A stretch of DNA of 64,000 bases from Bombardia bombarda (lineage: Eukaryota > Ascomycota > Sordariomycetes > Sordariales > Lasiosphaeriaceae): positions 2,852,001 to 2,916,000 of the forward strand of contig JAULSR010000002.1 of NCBI GenBank assembly GCA_030512295.1, written 5' to 3'. Each line of letters begins with the position of its first letter. The first letter of the stretch is position 1. The notes below the pieces were generated by a model. That model was not told the DNA's origin. It saw nothing but the letters and a program-made list of their open reading frames with translations, and did no database searches. Positions 43,961-54,132 of this stretch are shown here, in pieces. The position numbers were made by a program, and so were the translations under genes.

Positions 43961-46728
43961 ATGGCAGGCCAAAAGCGCAAAGCACCACCGACGGCGGCCA
44001 CCAGCAGTCGCAGGGTTACTCGCGCCAGCGCGCGTGGAAACCCGTCAGCAAGCGAAAGAGCCGTCGTTCCAGCTAAATACCGTGAGCTTCTAGCTGAGGT
44101 AAAAAAAGAAGTCGCGAATCAGGATCCTGGTTTGAAAGAGCGGCCCGGCAAGCGGAAGCGGCCTGGCGAGAGGACTGCCTCACAAGCCCCCAAGCCTCTA
44201 CTACGCCTAAACAGCGAGGATGATGATGACAGCGATGAGGACATCCAGTTTGAAGACGTCGTGCTTCCTTCTGCCACGATCCAGACAGCTATCAGTGAGA
44301 CTGACGATGACACCGACGACGACAATGGCATCTTTGAAGACGTCCAGATCCAGTCTGCGGCACCGCGGGGTGGACAGTCCAGTAACATGGAGCTCACCCT
44401 GGATCTCACTGCGCAACAAGCTCTAATGGAACCTCGTCGTGCGGCGGAGAACCGACGAAAGGTTGTCAGTAAAGAGGAGAAGGAGCGCCGAATCCAGGTG
44501 CATAAGATGCACCTCCTCTGCCTCCTATCTCACGTGGAACAAAGAAATCGGTGGTGCAACGACCCAAAGGTTCACGATGTTTTGCGGCCCCTCCTAACGG
44601 ATAAGATGATGAAGTTTTTACACCCAAAAGAAAACACGACGCAGTTTGGACGGACCGAGGCGGTCAAGTCCGGCCTCCAAGACGTCAGCAGCATGTTCAA
44701 GGCGAAATTCGCCGTGGCAGAACGGGGCATACGAAGAGCCCTGTGGGCAGAGGAGGAAGAACACCTGAAAAATGTTTTTATATTGGCTCTCATCACATCA
44801 CACCCCTGACCATGCTTGACTGACACGCGACACAGTATAAACTCCCAGACGACATCGAGTCAACGCTGGATAAGAACGACTTCCTCGACGCGGCAAGAGC
44901 CCTACAAGGCTCCCGCGATGTAGGCGCCCAGATATACTGCGCCCTACTCCGAAGCGCCGGCATGCAAGCCCGACTCGTCTGCTCTCTACAGCCGCTGTCC
45001 TGCGTCTCCGGCGCTCCTCCAATGCCAAAACCGCGGGCTGGCCAACCCCTAAAACCACTATCCAGAGCCGATGTATACGCCGCAGCAAGAGCCAGGTACG
45101 AGACCACAGATTTCTCCGACACCGCCTACCAATCCTCCTCCTCATCAGGCGCGATACCCTCTCCCCGCAGACGCCTCGGCCACCCAAACGCCACAGCCTA
45201 CATCCCCCATCAATGACAGCCCCCCTGCCTCCCAACACACGCCCAGAAGTTCCCAAAGCAAAGAAAATCAACGGAGAATCGCCATTCCCCGTCTACTGGG
45301 TCGAGGTCCTCAACAAGGCGCACCAGAAATGGCATCCCGTCGACTCCCTCGTCACCGGCAAGAAATGGAACCCCCACGCGCTCGAGCCGCCCGCCTCGGA
45401 CCGCAAGAACTGTTTGTCCTATGTCGTCGCCTTTGAAGCCGACGGCACCGCCAAGGACGTGACCAGGCGGTATGCGAAGGCGTACAACTCCAAGACGCGC
45501 AGGATGCGGCTCGACGGGCTTCTCAACCCCTCCACAGCCAGCACAGCTACCACAGCCTCCGCCGGCGGTCAGTTAAGCAACGAGCGCTGGTGGCGCAAGG
45601 CACTGCGCCGGTACGCGCGCCCCTGGCCGCCTACGGACCTGGACCAGATCGAGCAGACGGAGCTTAATGCTGAAGAGGCAAAAGAGCCCATGCCGCGCAA
45701 CATTGCTGATTTTAAAGACCACCCGGTGTATGCGCTCGAGCGCCACCTGCGCAGGAACGAGGTGTTGATTCCGGGCGCGCAGACGGTGGGGACGGTTGGG
45801 GCGGGCAGTAAGGCGCCGCTGGAGCGGATTTACCGGCGCAAGGATGTGAGGGTGGCGAGGTCGAGGGATAAGTGGTATCGCATGGGCAGGGTGGTGAGGG
45901 ATGGGGAGGAGGCGGTTAAGGTGCTGCCGAAGAGGAAGGTGGGGAGGAGGAAGAGGAGGGGGTTTGGGGATGGGTATTTTGATGATGGTGGAGGTGGTGA
46001 TGATGCAGAGGAGGCGGGAGGGGAGGAGGAGGAGGAGGAGGAGGAGGTGGATGATGATCCTGATAAAGTGGGATTGTTTGGCGAGGGGTTGCTCGACGGC
46101 GTGCTTGTTTATACGGAAGAGCAGACGGATCTGTACCGCGCGCCGCCGGTGGTGGCCGGGCACGTGCCCAAGAATAAGTTTGGCAATATCGATCTGTATG
46201 TGCCCAGTATGATGCCTGACGGCGGGGTGCACGTGCTGCACGAGCGCGCGGCGCACGCGGCGTTTGTGCTGGGGGTTGACTACGCGCCAGCGCTGACGGG
46301 GTTTGACTTTAAGGGGAGGCAGGGCACGGCGGTGCTGAGCGGGGTGGTGGTGGCGCGGGAGTATGAGGAGGCGGTGTGGGCGGTGGTGGAGGGGCTGGGG
46401 GATCTGGAGGCGGAGATGGAGAGGGAGAGGAGGGCGAGGAGGGCGGTGAGGATGTGGAGTCGGTTGTTGAGGGGGTTGAGGATTAGGGAGAGGGTTTGGG
46501 CGGGGGCGGAGGGGAGGATGAGGGGAATAGGAATGGAGATGGGGGGAGTGAATGGGGGGGAGTGTGGGGGAGGGTGGTAAGGGGAAGAAGGGGAAGGGCA
46601 AGGGGAAGGAGGTTGAGAGTGAGGGGGGTGATGATGATGTGGATATGGGGGGTGGATTCGTGAGTGATGTCTCGGAGGAGTTGTTTATGGGCGATGATGA
46701 TGAGGGGGGTGGGTTTTTGATTGAGTGA
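43961..46728 (+). CDS. RAD4: DNA damage recognition protein RAD4 (XPC family), with frame breaks
   Basis: RAD4 recognises helix-distorting lesions and starts global nucleotide excision repair with RAD23. Exon 1 is 43961-44773, exon 2 starts at 44836; LKN|YKLPDDIES joins in phase 0. The N-terminus is basic then acidic/Ser-rich. The transglutaminase-like domain begins near 270 (DDIESTLDK, then VGAQIYCALLRSAGMQARLVCSL) and continues at PVYWVEVLNKAHQKWHPVDSL. The beta-hairpin domains follow: BHD1 (HPVYALERHLRRNEVLIPG, about 560), BHD2 (ERIYRRKDVRVARSRDKWY) and BHD3 (GHVPKNKFGNIDLYVPSMMP, about 705). The frame breaks at C5 (45204-45208), where one more C joins the halves, and again in G runs near 46509-46560. 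The strict ORF stops at 46580, whereas the next frame ends in EELFMGDDDEGGGFLIE at 46728. Corrected length is about 902 residues. Confidence 0.93.
45204..45208 (+). other. C5 run where the RAD4 frame breaks
   Basis: Upstream frame ends NATAYIPHQ-stop. Downstream frame begins TAPLPPNTRPEVPKAKK and continues through the conserved PVYWVEVLN. One additional C links them. Confidence 0.75.
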
Positions 46729-47323
46729 GGAGGTCCCAGCTTGATAGGTAGACTTGGCGATATGGTGTTTAGGGGTTCAGGGGCTGGCGTTGGGTTGCGA
46801 GGTACTGTACGTACTGTACCCGCAGTTTGTGTGGTGCAGTACAGGGTGTAGGGATTGATGTTTGCGACGTTATACCATAGATTCTTTCGAGATAACCAGA
46901 GGATTTAACATCTTGGAACATATCATATTAGCAAGCATAGATTTATGGGCAGTATTTTAGATAGGTCAGGTGGTCAGCTGCACAAAAACTTCTGGATTTG
47001 CGGTTGTCATTGACGATCCAGCGCTGTTCATGCAGCCAGGTGGTGCAAGTTCATGCTGGTCGGCAAAAGTTCGGTGGCATTCACAAACTGCGGGTGTGCG
47101 ATTTTCAACCTCCAAAAACCCCCATTTTGATCTCATAATCGTAAGGTAAATAATTTTAGTGATATCTATCTCACTATTTTTGCTCAGAACGTACATCTTA
47201 CACACGGTGTACCTGTGAAAACGAAAAAGACACCAAAACCCACAGTCGCTTCATTTCCATCTCGCTCGACATTTCACCAAAAACTCAAACACACCAAACA
47301 AACCACCGGCCCAAACCGCCAAG
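46729..47323. other. intergenic RAD4 / SET gene
   Basis: RAD4 3' flank and SET-gene promoter. A GTACTGTAC repeat pair occurs near 46804-46820. No gene is seen. Confidence 0.45.
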
Positions 47324-48304
47324 ATGGGGGGCGGAAAAGACATGAAGCGGTCTCACAACAAATTCTCCAAAGCACCCGTCAAAGACCCGCGGAACCCAGC
47401 ATCGAAAGTACCAGTAGTGCTCAAGAAGACGGGCGTTGCCGCCTCCACCCCCAAGCCCGCCCCCGTCCCCATCAGAAACACCAACCTCACCAAGCCAGAA
47501 AACTGGCCGCCACACATCTTCTACCTGAGCAAGCCCTTGTACTCACCCAAGCTCACACCCGCCCACCGCCTCGCCGTGCGCACTCGTCCATCGCCAGCCG
47601 CAGTACCAGGCGAGTCCACATCATCAAACACTTCCTCCGCAGGCGACCAGCAGCAGCAGCAGACGGAGGAGATCCCGCGCGACTTCAGGCCAGGCCCCTG
47701 CGATGCCGTGCGCATCCTGCCCATCGCTGACCCGCGCCACCCGGCCAATGGCCAGTTCGGCCTCTTTGCCGCGCGCCATCTGCTGCCGGGCGAGCTGATT
47801 GTGCCGTATTTCGGCGAGATGCACGTCGGCACACCACCAGTACCTTCCCCTAAAGAAGATGGAAAGAAGGACGATGATTCAGACTCAGAAGACGACTACG
47901 ACTACACGGCCTCGTCATACGACCTCTGGCTCGACCGCGAGGCCGACGTGGCCGTCGACGCGGCGCGCTTCGGCAACGAGGCCCGCTTCGCCAACGACTA
48001 CCGCGGCGTGCCCGCCGACGTGCCCGCCAACGTGCCCTTTGGCGAGAAGCAAAAGGAGCAGACTAAGAAGCCCAACGCCGAGTTCAAGGCCGTGTGGGAC
48101 GCGCGCAGGGGCGAGATGACCATGGCCGTGTTTGTGCTGCCGGCGTCGAAGCGGGAGAAGGAGAAGGCGGCGGAGAAGGCGGCGAGGGGGAAGGGGCTGG
48201 GCAAGGTCGTGGGCGCGGGGATTGCCATGGGCGAGGAGATTTTGGTGAGTTATGGGAAGGGGTTTTGGGGGGGCAAGAGGGGGGAGGTGGATATGCTGGA
48301 GTAG
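47324..48304 (+). CDS. SET-domain protein, possible lysine methyltransferase
   Basis: Single exon, 326 residues. The first 120 are basic and low complexity. The SET fold is visible from about 148: GQFGLFAARHLLPGELIVPY, then a poorly conserved insert, SYDLWLD, a core motif GNEARFANDYRG that replaces the usual NHS/C motif with an Asn-Asp version, FKAVWDARRGEMTMAVFV, and the terminal AMGEEILVSYGKGFWGG, whose tyrosine is the expected catalytic residue. No pre-SET or post-SET cysteines are present, so it is unlike histone H3K9/K36 enzymes and more like the small fungal SET group with unknown targets. The start ATG is followed by GGGKDMKRSHNKF. Confidence 0.85.
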   Translation: MGGGKDMKRSHNKFSKAPVKDPRNPASKVPVVLKKTGVAASTPKPAPVPIRNTNLTKPENWPPHIFYLSKPLYSPKLTPAHRLAVRTRPSPAAVPGESTSSNTSSAGDQQQQQTEEIPRDFRPGPCDAVRILPIADPRHPANGQFGLFAARHLLPGELIVPYFGEMHVGTPPVPSPKEDGKKDDDSDSEDDYDYTASSYDLWLDREADVAVDAARFGNEARFANDYRGVPADVPANVPFGEKQKEQTKKPNAEFKAVWDARRGEMTMAVFVLPASKREKEKAAEKAARGKGLGKVVGAGIAMGEEILVSYGKGFWGGKRGEVDMLE

Positions 48305-48780
48305 GTTTGACGGACGGGGTGTGTTTGGGTGGGTGGGTGGGTGTTGCCTGGTAGGTACCTAACTCTTATGATTAGGTTGGTAGGTAGACTGGCAACTGGT
48401 CGTAAAACGAGAATCTCGGGTCTGTTCGTGCCTGCCCAAGTTGAGTCATTTTTTTAGGCAGGTGATGGATGACTGCTGCCACTTGCTGAAATACCTACCT
48501 ACCTTGGTCGTTGCTGCCGCGCGTATGTAGAGCCGATCTGCTCCTTCCCGATATCCTGCTTTTCGTTCAGCAGTGATTAACGTAAGCAGGTGCCATGGTC
48601 ACACACCAAACGCACTTGACTCTGCCCACGATTCCAACAACCTTTTTCCCGTTCTCCCATTCTTCCTTCGAAAAAGATCTTCCTCTAATACACACAACGA
48701 ATTAGGATAACGTCTTCTTAGGTGTTTTCATCGTTTCGTCCCGCATACGTATCACAAGTCGAGCCGGACCTGAAACACCT
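48305..48780. other. intergenic
   Basis: SET-gene 3' flank (GGTGGGTGGG, then AGGTAGGTAG-like short repeats). No gene is seen. Confidence 0.4.
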
Positions 48781-49131
48781 ATGCCGGACACCAATAGCAA
48801 CAACATGTCTAAGTCGACCTCAAGTTCAATCTCCCGATATCCAAACTTCACATGGGAGCGGGGATAGCAACCGAGGCACGACGAGACGAGCGGCAGCGAC
48901 ATCGAGTCAAGAAAGCTTGCCTCGAAACTTCGCCGAGTCTCCGACTCATAGACCCATTGACGATTTGCAGTGTGCTTACTGGTACTATACCAGACACTTG
49001 ATCCAGCAGAAAAGAAACAGCAGCACACTGTCGACACTCTTTACCACAGCAACGCGGTCGACAGATTTATCATCAATCTGCGTGCATCTGTCACCGCTAT
49101 GGATCTCCCAGACCTCATGGGATCGCGGTAG
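48781..49131 (+). CDS. possible small two- or three-exon gene, or a pseudogene with one stop
   Basis: From ATG 48781 one frame reads MPDTNSNNMSKSTSSS..., meets a TAG at 48865-48867, then continues with HDETSGSDIESRKLASKLRR. After a candidate 57-nt intron (48937-48993) it reads TLDPAEKKQQHTVDTLYH and ends DLPDLMGSR at 49131. The composition looks protein-like throughout. Two readings are possible: a 63-nt intron with weak sites removes the TAG and gives about 77 residues, or the gene is broken by one stop. I do not recognise the product. Donors are weak, so this is tentative. Confidence 0.35.
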
Positions 49132-49518
49132 CGAGCCGCCTGCCACGCCTCATATCCCTTGTCACCCTGACGCAGGCGGAGCTCGGTGTCGAACTCCGAA
49201 CGGGCGTTTGAACGCTGCCTGGCCACTACGACAAGGATGGAAGACGGACATATTGAACCGAGATCGAACTAGGAAGTCGCGACTCCCAACTTGGAGTAAA
49301 TTTCTATTTTTTTACTCATCATAATCATAAACACATCCTTCAACTCACTTGGGGACACGTCCCGCTAGAACCGTTCCCTTCGACGAACACTGAAGTATAG
49401 AGATGCCTTTCCAGCCGCATCAGCCATGTCGCCACCATAGACGGTATGTACCAACATATATATTATGTTTGCCTACCTACATACTTATGCTTTGCTAATA
49501 CGTCTATAGCACACCTAC

Positions 49519-49836
49519 CTTGAATGATATGCAAGAAGAACTTGTAGCTTTGTTGAGGGTGGAGATTCTTGACCTCATCGTCACCTCATACTCCAACTGC
49601 TTGTTCCTGTCCAGAAGCTTGAAGTTGACCTGGGCCTGGGCCTTCCTACGCTTGTATAATAACACCCCGAGGATGCAGCTGATTAGCAGGCCCCGTGTCC
49701 GAGGAACCCGTTCTCCGCATTGGAGCGCCCTTCCGGGTGAATTGGGTCCCGGAAACTCACCACCGTGGTGGTGATGTTGCTGCTGCTGCTGGCGGTGCAG
49801 GTCACTCTGGCGGTGCATGTCACTGTGGCGGTGCAT
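49519..49836 (-). CDS. possible single-span membrane protein fragment with His/Gln repeats
   Basis: The minus-strand frame from ATG 49836 carries the tandem heptad-like units MHRHSD-MHRQSD-LHRQ, Q and H tracts, then a short hydrophobic stretch (GLLISCILGVLLY) followed by KRRK, as expected for a single span with a basic cytosolic side. The frame stays open upstream (Asn/His-rich) to about 49925, so earlier exons may exist. A GTAGGT donor follows FK at 49518. Function is unknown and the model is incomplete. Confidence 0.3.
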
Positions 49837-50388
49837 TGCGCACGTGCTATCGCCGCCATCGCCGTTAGTCGTTTCGTGGTGGTGGTTGTGGTTGTGGTTG
49901 TTGTTCTTACTGCTCCTGCTGCTGGGTCAGTCTGTCAGTCTGTCAGTGTATGTGTGCCTAACCTCGAAATTGTTCCGCATCTAGAAATGGTTGGTCACAT
50001 AGGGGGGTCAAGTGGGTCAAGAATTGTAAAGAAGTCCCGGTAGTAAAAGTGGTCTTACCGATGAAAAAGCTATGTAACCGCTGGGGGGGGGGGCACTGGG
50101 GGGTTTTGCTTCACGCTGTCTGGAATTATAACACAGTGTTGCAGTTTTGACACAACACAGCAAATGCAAGATGAATGCTGAATATTCGATCAACAAACCC
50201 GAAGTGACTGGGTGTTAGCTAACACTTTTCGAAAGACATGACTTATTAGGCACTCCCAGTCAATTCACGTCTTCGCTGGCAGCTACATCATGATGCCATG
50301 ATACGTATTTCAGATAGCCACCCCGGTACTGGTTAGAAGCAATCACATCTTCCTCTCCACCACCCTCGGTGATGACTTGCTTCCGTCT

Positions 50389-50703
50389 TCACTGACTGCC
50401 CTTTCTTTGTCTGGCAAAGGAACTACCGCCGTCCTCAAAGGTGTGCTGCAGGCGCGGGAGCGGGATGTTTGTGTTTTGGTGCCGGTAGGTAAGGAGGCCG
50501 GCGTCGTTGGTCTAGCGCTGGGGCAGGTTGGCGGGGGGCGTGAGGTCAGGGCGGGTTGGGAAGACTGGCTATTCGTGCTGTCGGACGGTGCGCCTGATGA
50601 AGGGGTCGCCAACTTCGTAGTATTTTTTGTCTATGGTGACGCCGGTGCAGCCTGGCTCGCGGTGGGTGTTTAACTCTTGGTTGGAGACCATTTCGATGTT
50701 GGA
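50389..50703 (-). pseudogene. relic of an APH-family (aminoglycoside phosphotransferase-like) kinase N-lobe
   Basis: One minus-strand frame, directly after an acceptor-like TTTCCTAG, reads GCTGVTIDKKYYEVGDPF, IRRTVRQHE, then TAG (50569-50571), PVFPTRPDLTPPANLPQR, TAG (50512-50514), TNDAGLLTYRHQNTNIPLPRL, QHTFEDGG and a stop at 50389. The NTNIPLPRL...TFEDGG stretch is the hallmark of the fungal APH kinase N-lobe, which binds ATP and small-molecule substrates. The catalytic H-x-D and D-x-D parts are absent downstream. Both TAG codons occupy places where Trp or Gln would fit, so G-to-A or C-to-T change such as RIP is possible. No active enzyme is expected. Confidence 0.6.
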
Positions 50704-51151
50704 CTAGGAAAGGAACATGGCTGAAGGGCGAGGTAATGATGGGGGGAATCCAATCTGTTCATATTATGACCCCAAGGGGTTAATATTCATCGGTCGGGGG
50801 TAAGGAAGCACAAGTGCAAATCTAGTGTTAGTTGGTTCAATTGTGATGTTTGCCATGACTGCAGCTGACTGATTATATTAAGTAACTCATTCGCTGTTAC
50901 AACCAACAATGATACTCGATCTCAACGAGTTAGGAAGACGACTTCAAGGACATTATTGAATGATGACAAAAACAGTAACAGAGTGAAAGAGTGGGTCCAG
51001 AGTGACAGGTCCCCTGTCCTAGAAAGCACCCCGCAATGACGACAGCGGGGTACCTGACCCCGAAACGCGCCCGCCAAAGGTCAACCCCACGACCTAGCTC
51101 ACCGCCATATACTTCCCGCTCTCCCCGTCATCTTCATCAGCCATCACCAAA
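50704..51151. other. intergenic before PP2A activator gene
   Basis: No gene is seen. The last 100 bases are C-rich leader. Confidence 0.4.
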
Positions 51152-52819
51152 ATGGAACCACCACGTCCTCCCATAACGGCAGCCCCCAGCTTCCCCAAGC
51201 TCGAGATCCTCGACCCCTCGACCCCGCACACCTTCATCCGCCCCGCCAAGCGCATCAACGACGGCGACGATGTGTCGCACTTCCTCACATCCAAGGCCTA
51301 CCGCGACATCGGCATCTTTATCATGCAGCTAAACCGCGCTCTATGTCCACGGAAAAAGCCCTCCACCAAACCACCACCAACAACAACAACAACACCAGCA
51401 CTGGCAAGAGCCAACGCCGCCGCCGCCGTCCAAACATTCACCCTCACCTCCCCCCGGCGCGACCCCGAGCCTGTTAAAGCCCTCCACGAGATCTTGCGCA
51501 AACTCGCGGCCATTATCGACGAGGCGCCTCCAGATCCGGGCCCGCGCCGCTTCGGCAACGTCAGCTTTCGGAAATGGCACGCCCTGATGGAGGAGCGGGC
51601 GGATGAGCTGCTGCGCCAGTTTCTGTCCAAGCCGGTGTTGAAATTTGGGCAGCAGCAGCAGCAGCAGGAAGCCACTGCAGAGACGGCTGATGACGAGGGA
51701 AAAGAAGGCGCAGGCCCGCTGGACGAGCTCAAGGCGTATTTCCTCGGCTCGTTTGGCAGCGCACAGCGGCTTGACTTTGGCACGGGACACGAGCTGAGCT
51801 TTGTCGCGTTTCTCGGGTGTTTATGGAAGCTGGGTGCTTTTGAGATCAAAAGTGGTGGTGATAGTCAGGAGGAAGAACGAGGAGAGGCAAAAGAAGGCGA
51901 TCTCGAGCGGAGTATCGTGCTGGGTGTTATCGAGCCGTGGGTCTCTTCCCAAACTCTCCAGCTGACATTCCATCGTCTGTCTGTTCATAAACACTGACCC
52001 CAACCCCCCTCCACCAGCTACCTCAACGTAATCCGCCGCCTCATCCTAACCTACACCCTCGAGCCCGCCGGCTCCCACGGCGTCTGGGGCCTCGACGACC
52101 ACTTCTTCCTCTCCTACATCTTCGGCTCCGCCCAGCTCACCCGGCCCATCACCGAGACCGAGCCCATGCCGCTCGAGGGCTCCCTCGCCGGCGCGTCCAA
52201 GCCCTCGGACGTGGTCAAGGCCGCCGCCGTCGAGTCGCGCCGCGCCGACAATATGTACTTCTCCGCCATCGGCTTCATCAACGACGTCAAGAAGGGCCCG
52301 TTCTGGGAGCACAGCCCCATCCTCTTCGACATCTCGGGCATCAAGGACGGCTGGGGCAAGATCAACAAGGGCATGATCAAGATGTTCAACGCCGAGGTTT
52401 TGTCCAAGTTCCCCGTCGTGCAGCACTTTGTCTTTGGGTCGCTGTTCTCATGGGACGCGGATCCGAATGCCGCTGCGCCGCTGCAGTCGGTTCATATGGT
52501 GAACCAGCCTATTGCTTCGGGTGCCGGTGCCGGTGCGGGCGCGCCGGCGCCTAGTGCTGCAGAGGGGACTACGGCGCCTTGGGCGCAGGCGACGCGGATG
52601 CCTGGTGGTGGTGGGGGGGCGGGTATTCCGTATTCTAGAGTACCGGGGGTGGCAGCAACGGGAGGAGGAAGGGGTGCGGGTGGCCCGATGACGGCGCCGC
52701 CGACACCGAGAGGAGGAGCGCCGGATGTTGGGCCGCTGCCGCCGACTGCGTTTCCGAAGGGCGAGCCAGGGATGGCGAGTAATCAGTTTGCTGTTACCAA
52801 GGCTCCGTGGGCGAAGTGA
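51152..52819 (+). CDS. serine/threonine protein phosphatase 2A activator (PTPA; peptidyl-prolyl isomerase, Rrd family)
   Basis: PTPA activates PP2A catalytic subunits by helping load metal ions, using ATP, and has prolyl isomerase activity. Exons 51152-51936 and 52018-52819 join in frame (EP|YLNVIRR) into 528 residues. Family signatures include FLTSKAYRDIGIFIMQLNRA, FGNVSFRKWHALMEERA, DFGTGHELSFVAFLGCLWKLG, TYTLEPAGSHGVWGLDDHFF, LSYIFGSAQL and VESRRADNMYFSAIGFI. Poly-Thr, poly-Ala and poly-Gln inserts expand the N-terminal half. A Gly/Ala/Pro-rich tail of about 130 residues follows the core, as in Rrd1-type proteins of filamentous fungi. Rrd1 versus Rrd2 cannot be settled here. Confidence 0.94.
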
Positions 52820-53919
52820 GTAGTATTCCCTTTGAAAGGGGATAAAAAAAGTGACGTGTTTGTTTATGGATAGTTCTGGTGCAGACCACCCAACACATAT
52901 TTAGCAAAACATGATACCCAACAGAGAATACTGGTCTAGTTCAGAAACAGCTTATATTGTTCTTGGGCATGAATGCAGTTCAGTTACGTTGACATTGTTA
53001 ATAAACATCATTGTCTTCATAGCTAATAAGACGACCATTACATTAACACACACAGGTTCGCGGCAAAGTATTAAAGGAGTTAGGGCACTAAATAACTCCT
53101 GCTGCACATGCTGGATTGTTCTTATTCACTTCATTTGTTCATTTACATATGCATTTCAGCTAAACGGTCGCTTTGTTTGGGGTAAAAAAGAGTGTAATTA
53201 TTATTATTAAATAAGTAAGTAAAAAGAGGTTCGGTCTTATTGGTACCTAGTAGGGTACCCGTTGCCGCCTCGAAAAAAAAGAAAAGAAAAAGGTAGAGGT
53301 AAGGGTTATTATTGAAATAGGGGCGTCAGTCCCCATTATTAATGATAAAAGTAGAAGTAGAAGTAGAAGTAGAAGTAGGAGGGGTAGTAGGAGTAGAGGT
53401 AGTAGGAGTAAAAGTACTCCTACTAGGAGGAGTAGAAGTAGGAGGAGGAGTAGAAGTAGGAGGAGGAGTAGAAGTAGGAGTAGGAGGAGTGAAGACCGGA
53501 GTCCCCACCAGATAGAAGAGATAACCACACCCATAGTAGAGGAGGTTAAGGTAAAATGGAGGTGGTTATGGAGAAGAAAGGTTCTGAGTCTATGGCGGTG
53601 GGGGAAGGTTCCTTAAGTACTTTTTTGGATGGAGAAGTTGGCTGTGTAAACAGTCTTGTTTTTCAGTCTCTCCGTTCCAATCTACACCAACAGTTTGTTT
53701 ACATATTTAGAATTGTAAGAGACTTTTTGACCTGAACTCGCCTCCGAGTTACCCACTGCTTATTAAAATAGATCACAAAGGTCACGGCAAGAGGAGAGTT
53801 TCCTCTTGCAAGAACCAGTCTCTGTTACCATTGCCACATTGCCCGCATATCGTCACGACATTGCCAGTGCTTCCAGTCTCCAAAGATGAGCGCGTCCTTT
53901 ACTTCCATATGGAGATGCT
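52820..53919. other. AT-rich gene-poor stretch with purine-rich repeat
   Basis: 3' flank of the PTPA gene, AT-rich sequence, and the GTAGAA/GTAGGA repeat. The poly-Leu minus-strand ORF here is a product of that repeat. Confidence 0.45.
53351..53493. repeat. purine-rich GTAGAA/GTAGGA imperfect tandem repeat
   Basis: About 140 bases built from GTA-GAA and GTA-GGA (trinucleotide AGT/AGG) units on the plus strand, with strong strand asymmetry. Such sequence can form triplex or slip in replication. Confidence 0.8.
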
Positions 53920-54129
53920 CTACGAAGCCAAGCCTGCGCCGAAGCCCAGATAGATGGTAGCGAGAATAGAAAAAATGGTGGCAATGAGCTTTGTGGCCAA
54001 CACACATTGCCAGGCACACATGCGCTGCTGGATGAAGGCGGTAATAGGAGGACGGCTCTGTGGGCCGTCAGTCTCGGAGGCGTTGTCTTCCTGGGCAGTA
54101 TCAGAGCTGACGCCGCGGGTTTCCAGTTT
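53920..54129 (-). pseudogene. relic of a membrane-protein coding sequence
   Basis: A minus-strand frame reads KLETRGVSSDTAQEDNASET, DGPQSRPPITAFIQQRM, CAWQCVLATKLIATIFSILA, TIYLGFGAGLAS and stops at 53920. Composition changes from polar to a clear membrane span (LIATIFSILATIYLGFGAGL), as in a real C-terminus. Upstream the frame meets TGA at 54130-54132 and another shortly before. It could be the last exon of a gene or a decayed copy. The family is not recognised. Confidence 0.35.
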
Positions 54130-54132
54130 TCA

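Noticed and set aside
48722..49324. 200-codon plus-strand ORF
   Set aside because: Only part of it looks coding and in a different frame; replaced by the two-exon candidate at 48781.
50377..50673. Plus-strand ORF over the APH relic
   Set aside because: Antisense shadow of the conserved APH-like frame.
53247..53534. Poly-Leu minus-strand ORF
   Set aside because: Direct translation of the GTAGAA/GTAGGA repeat.
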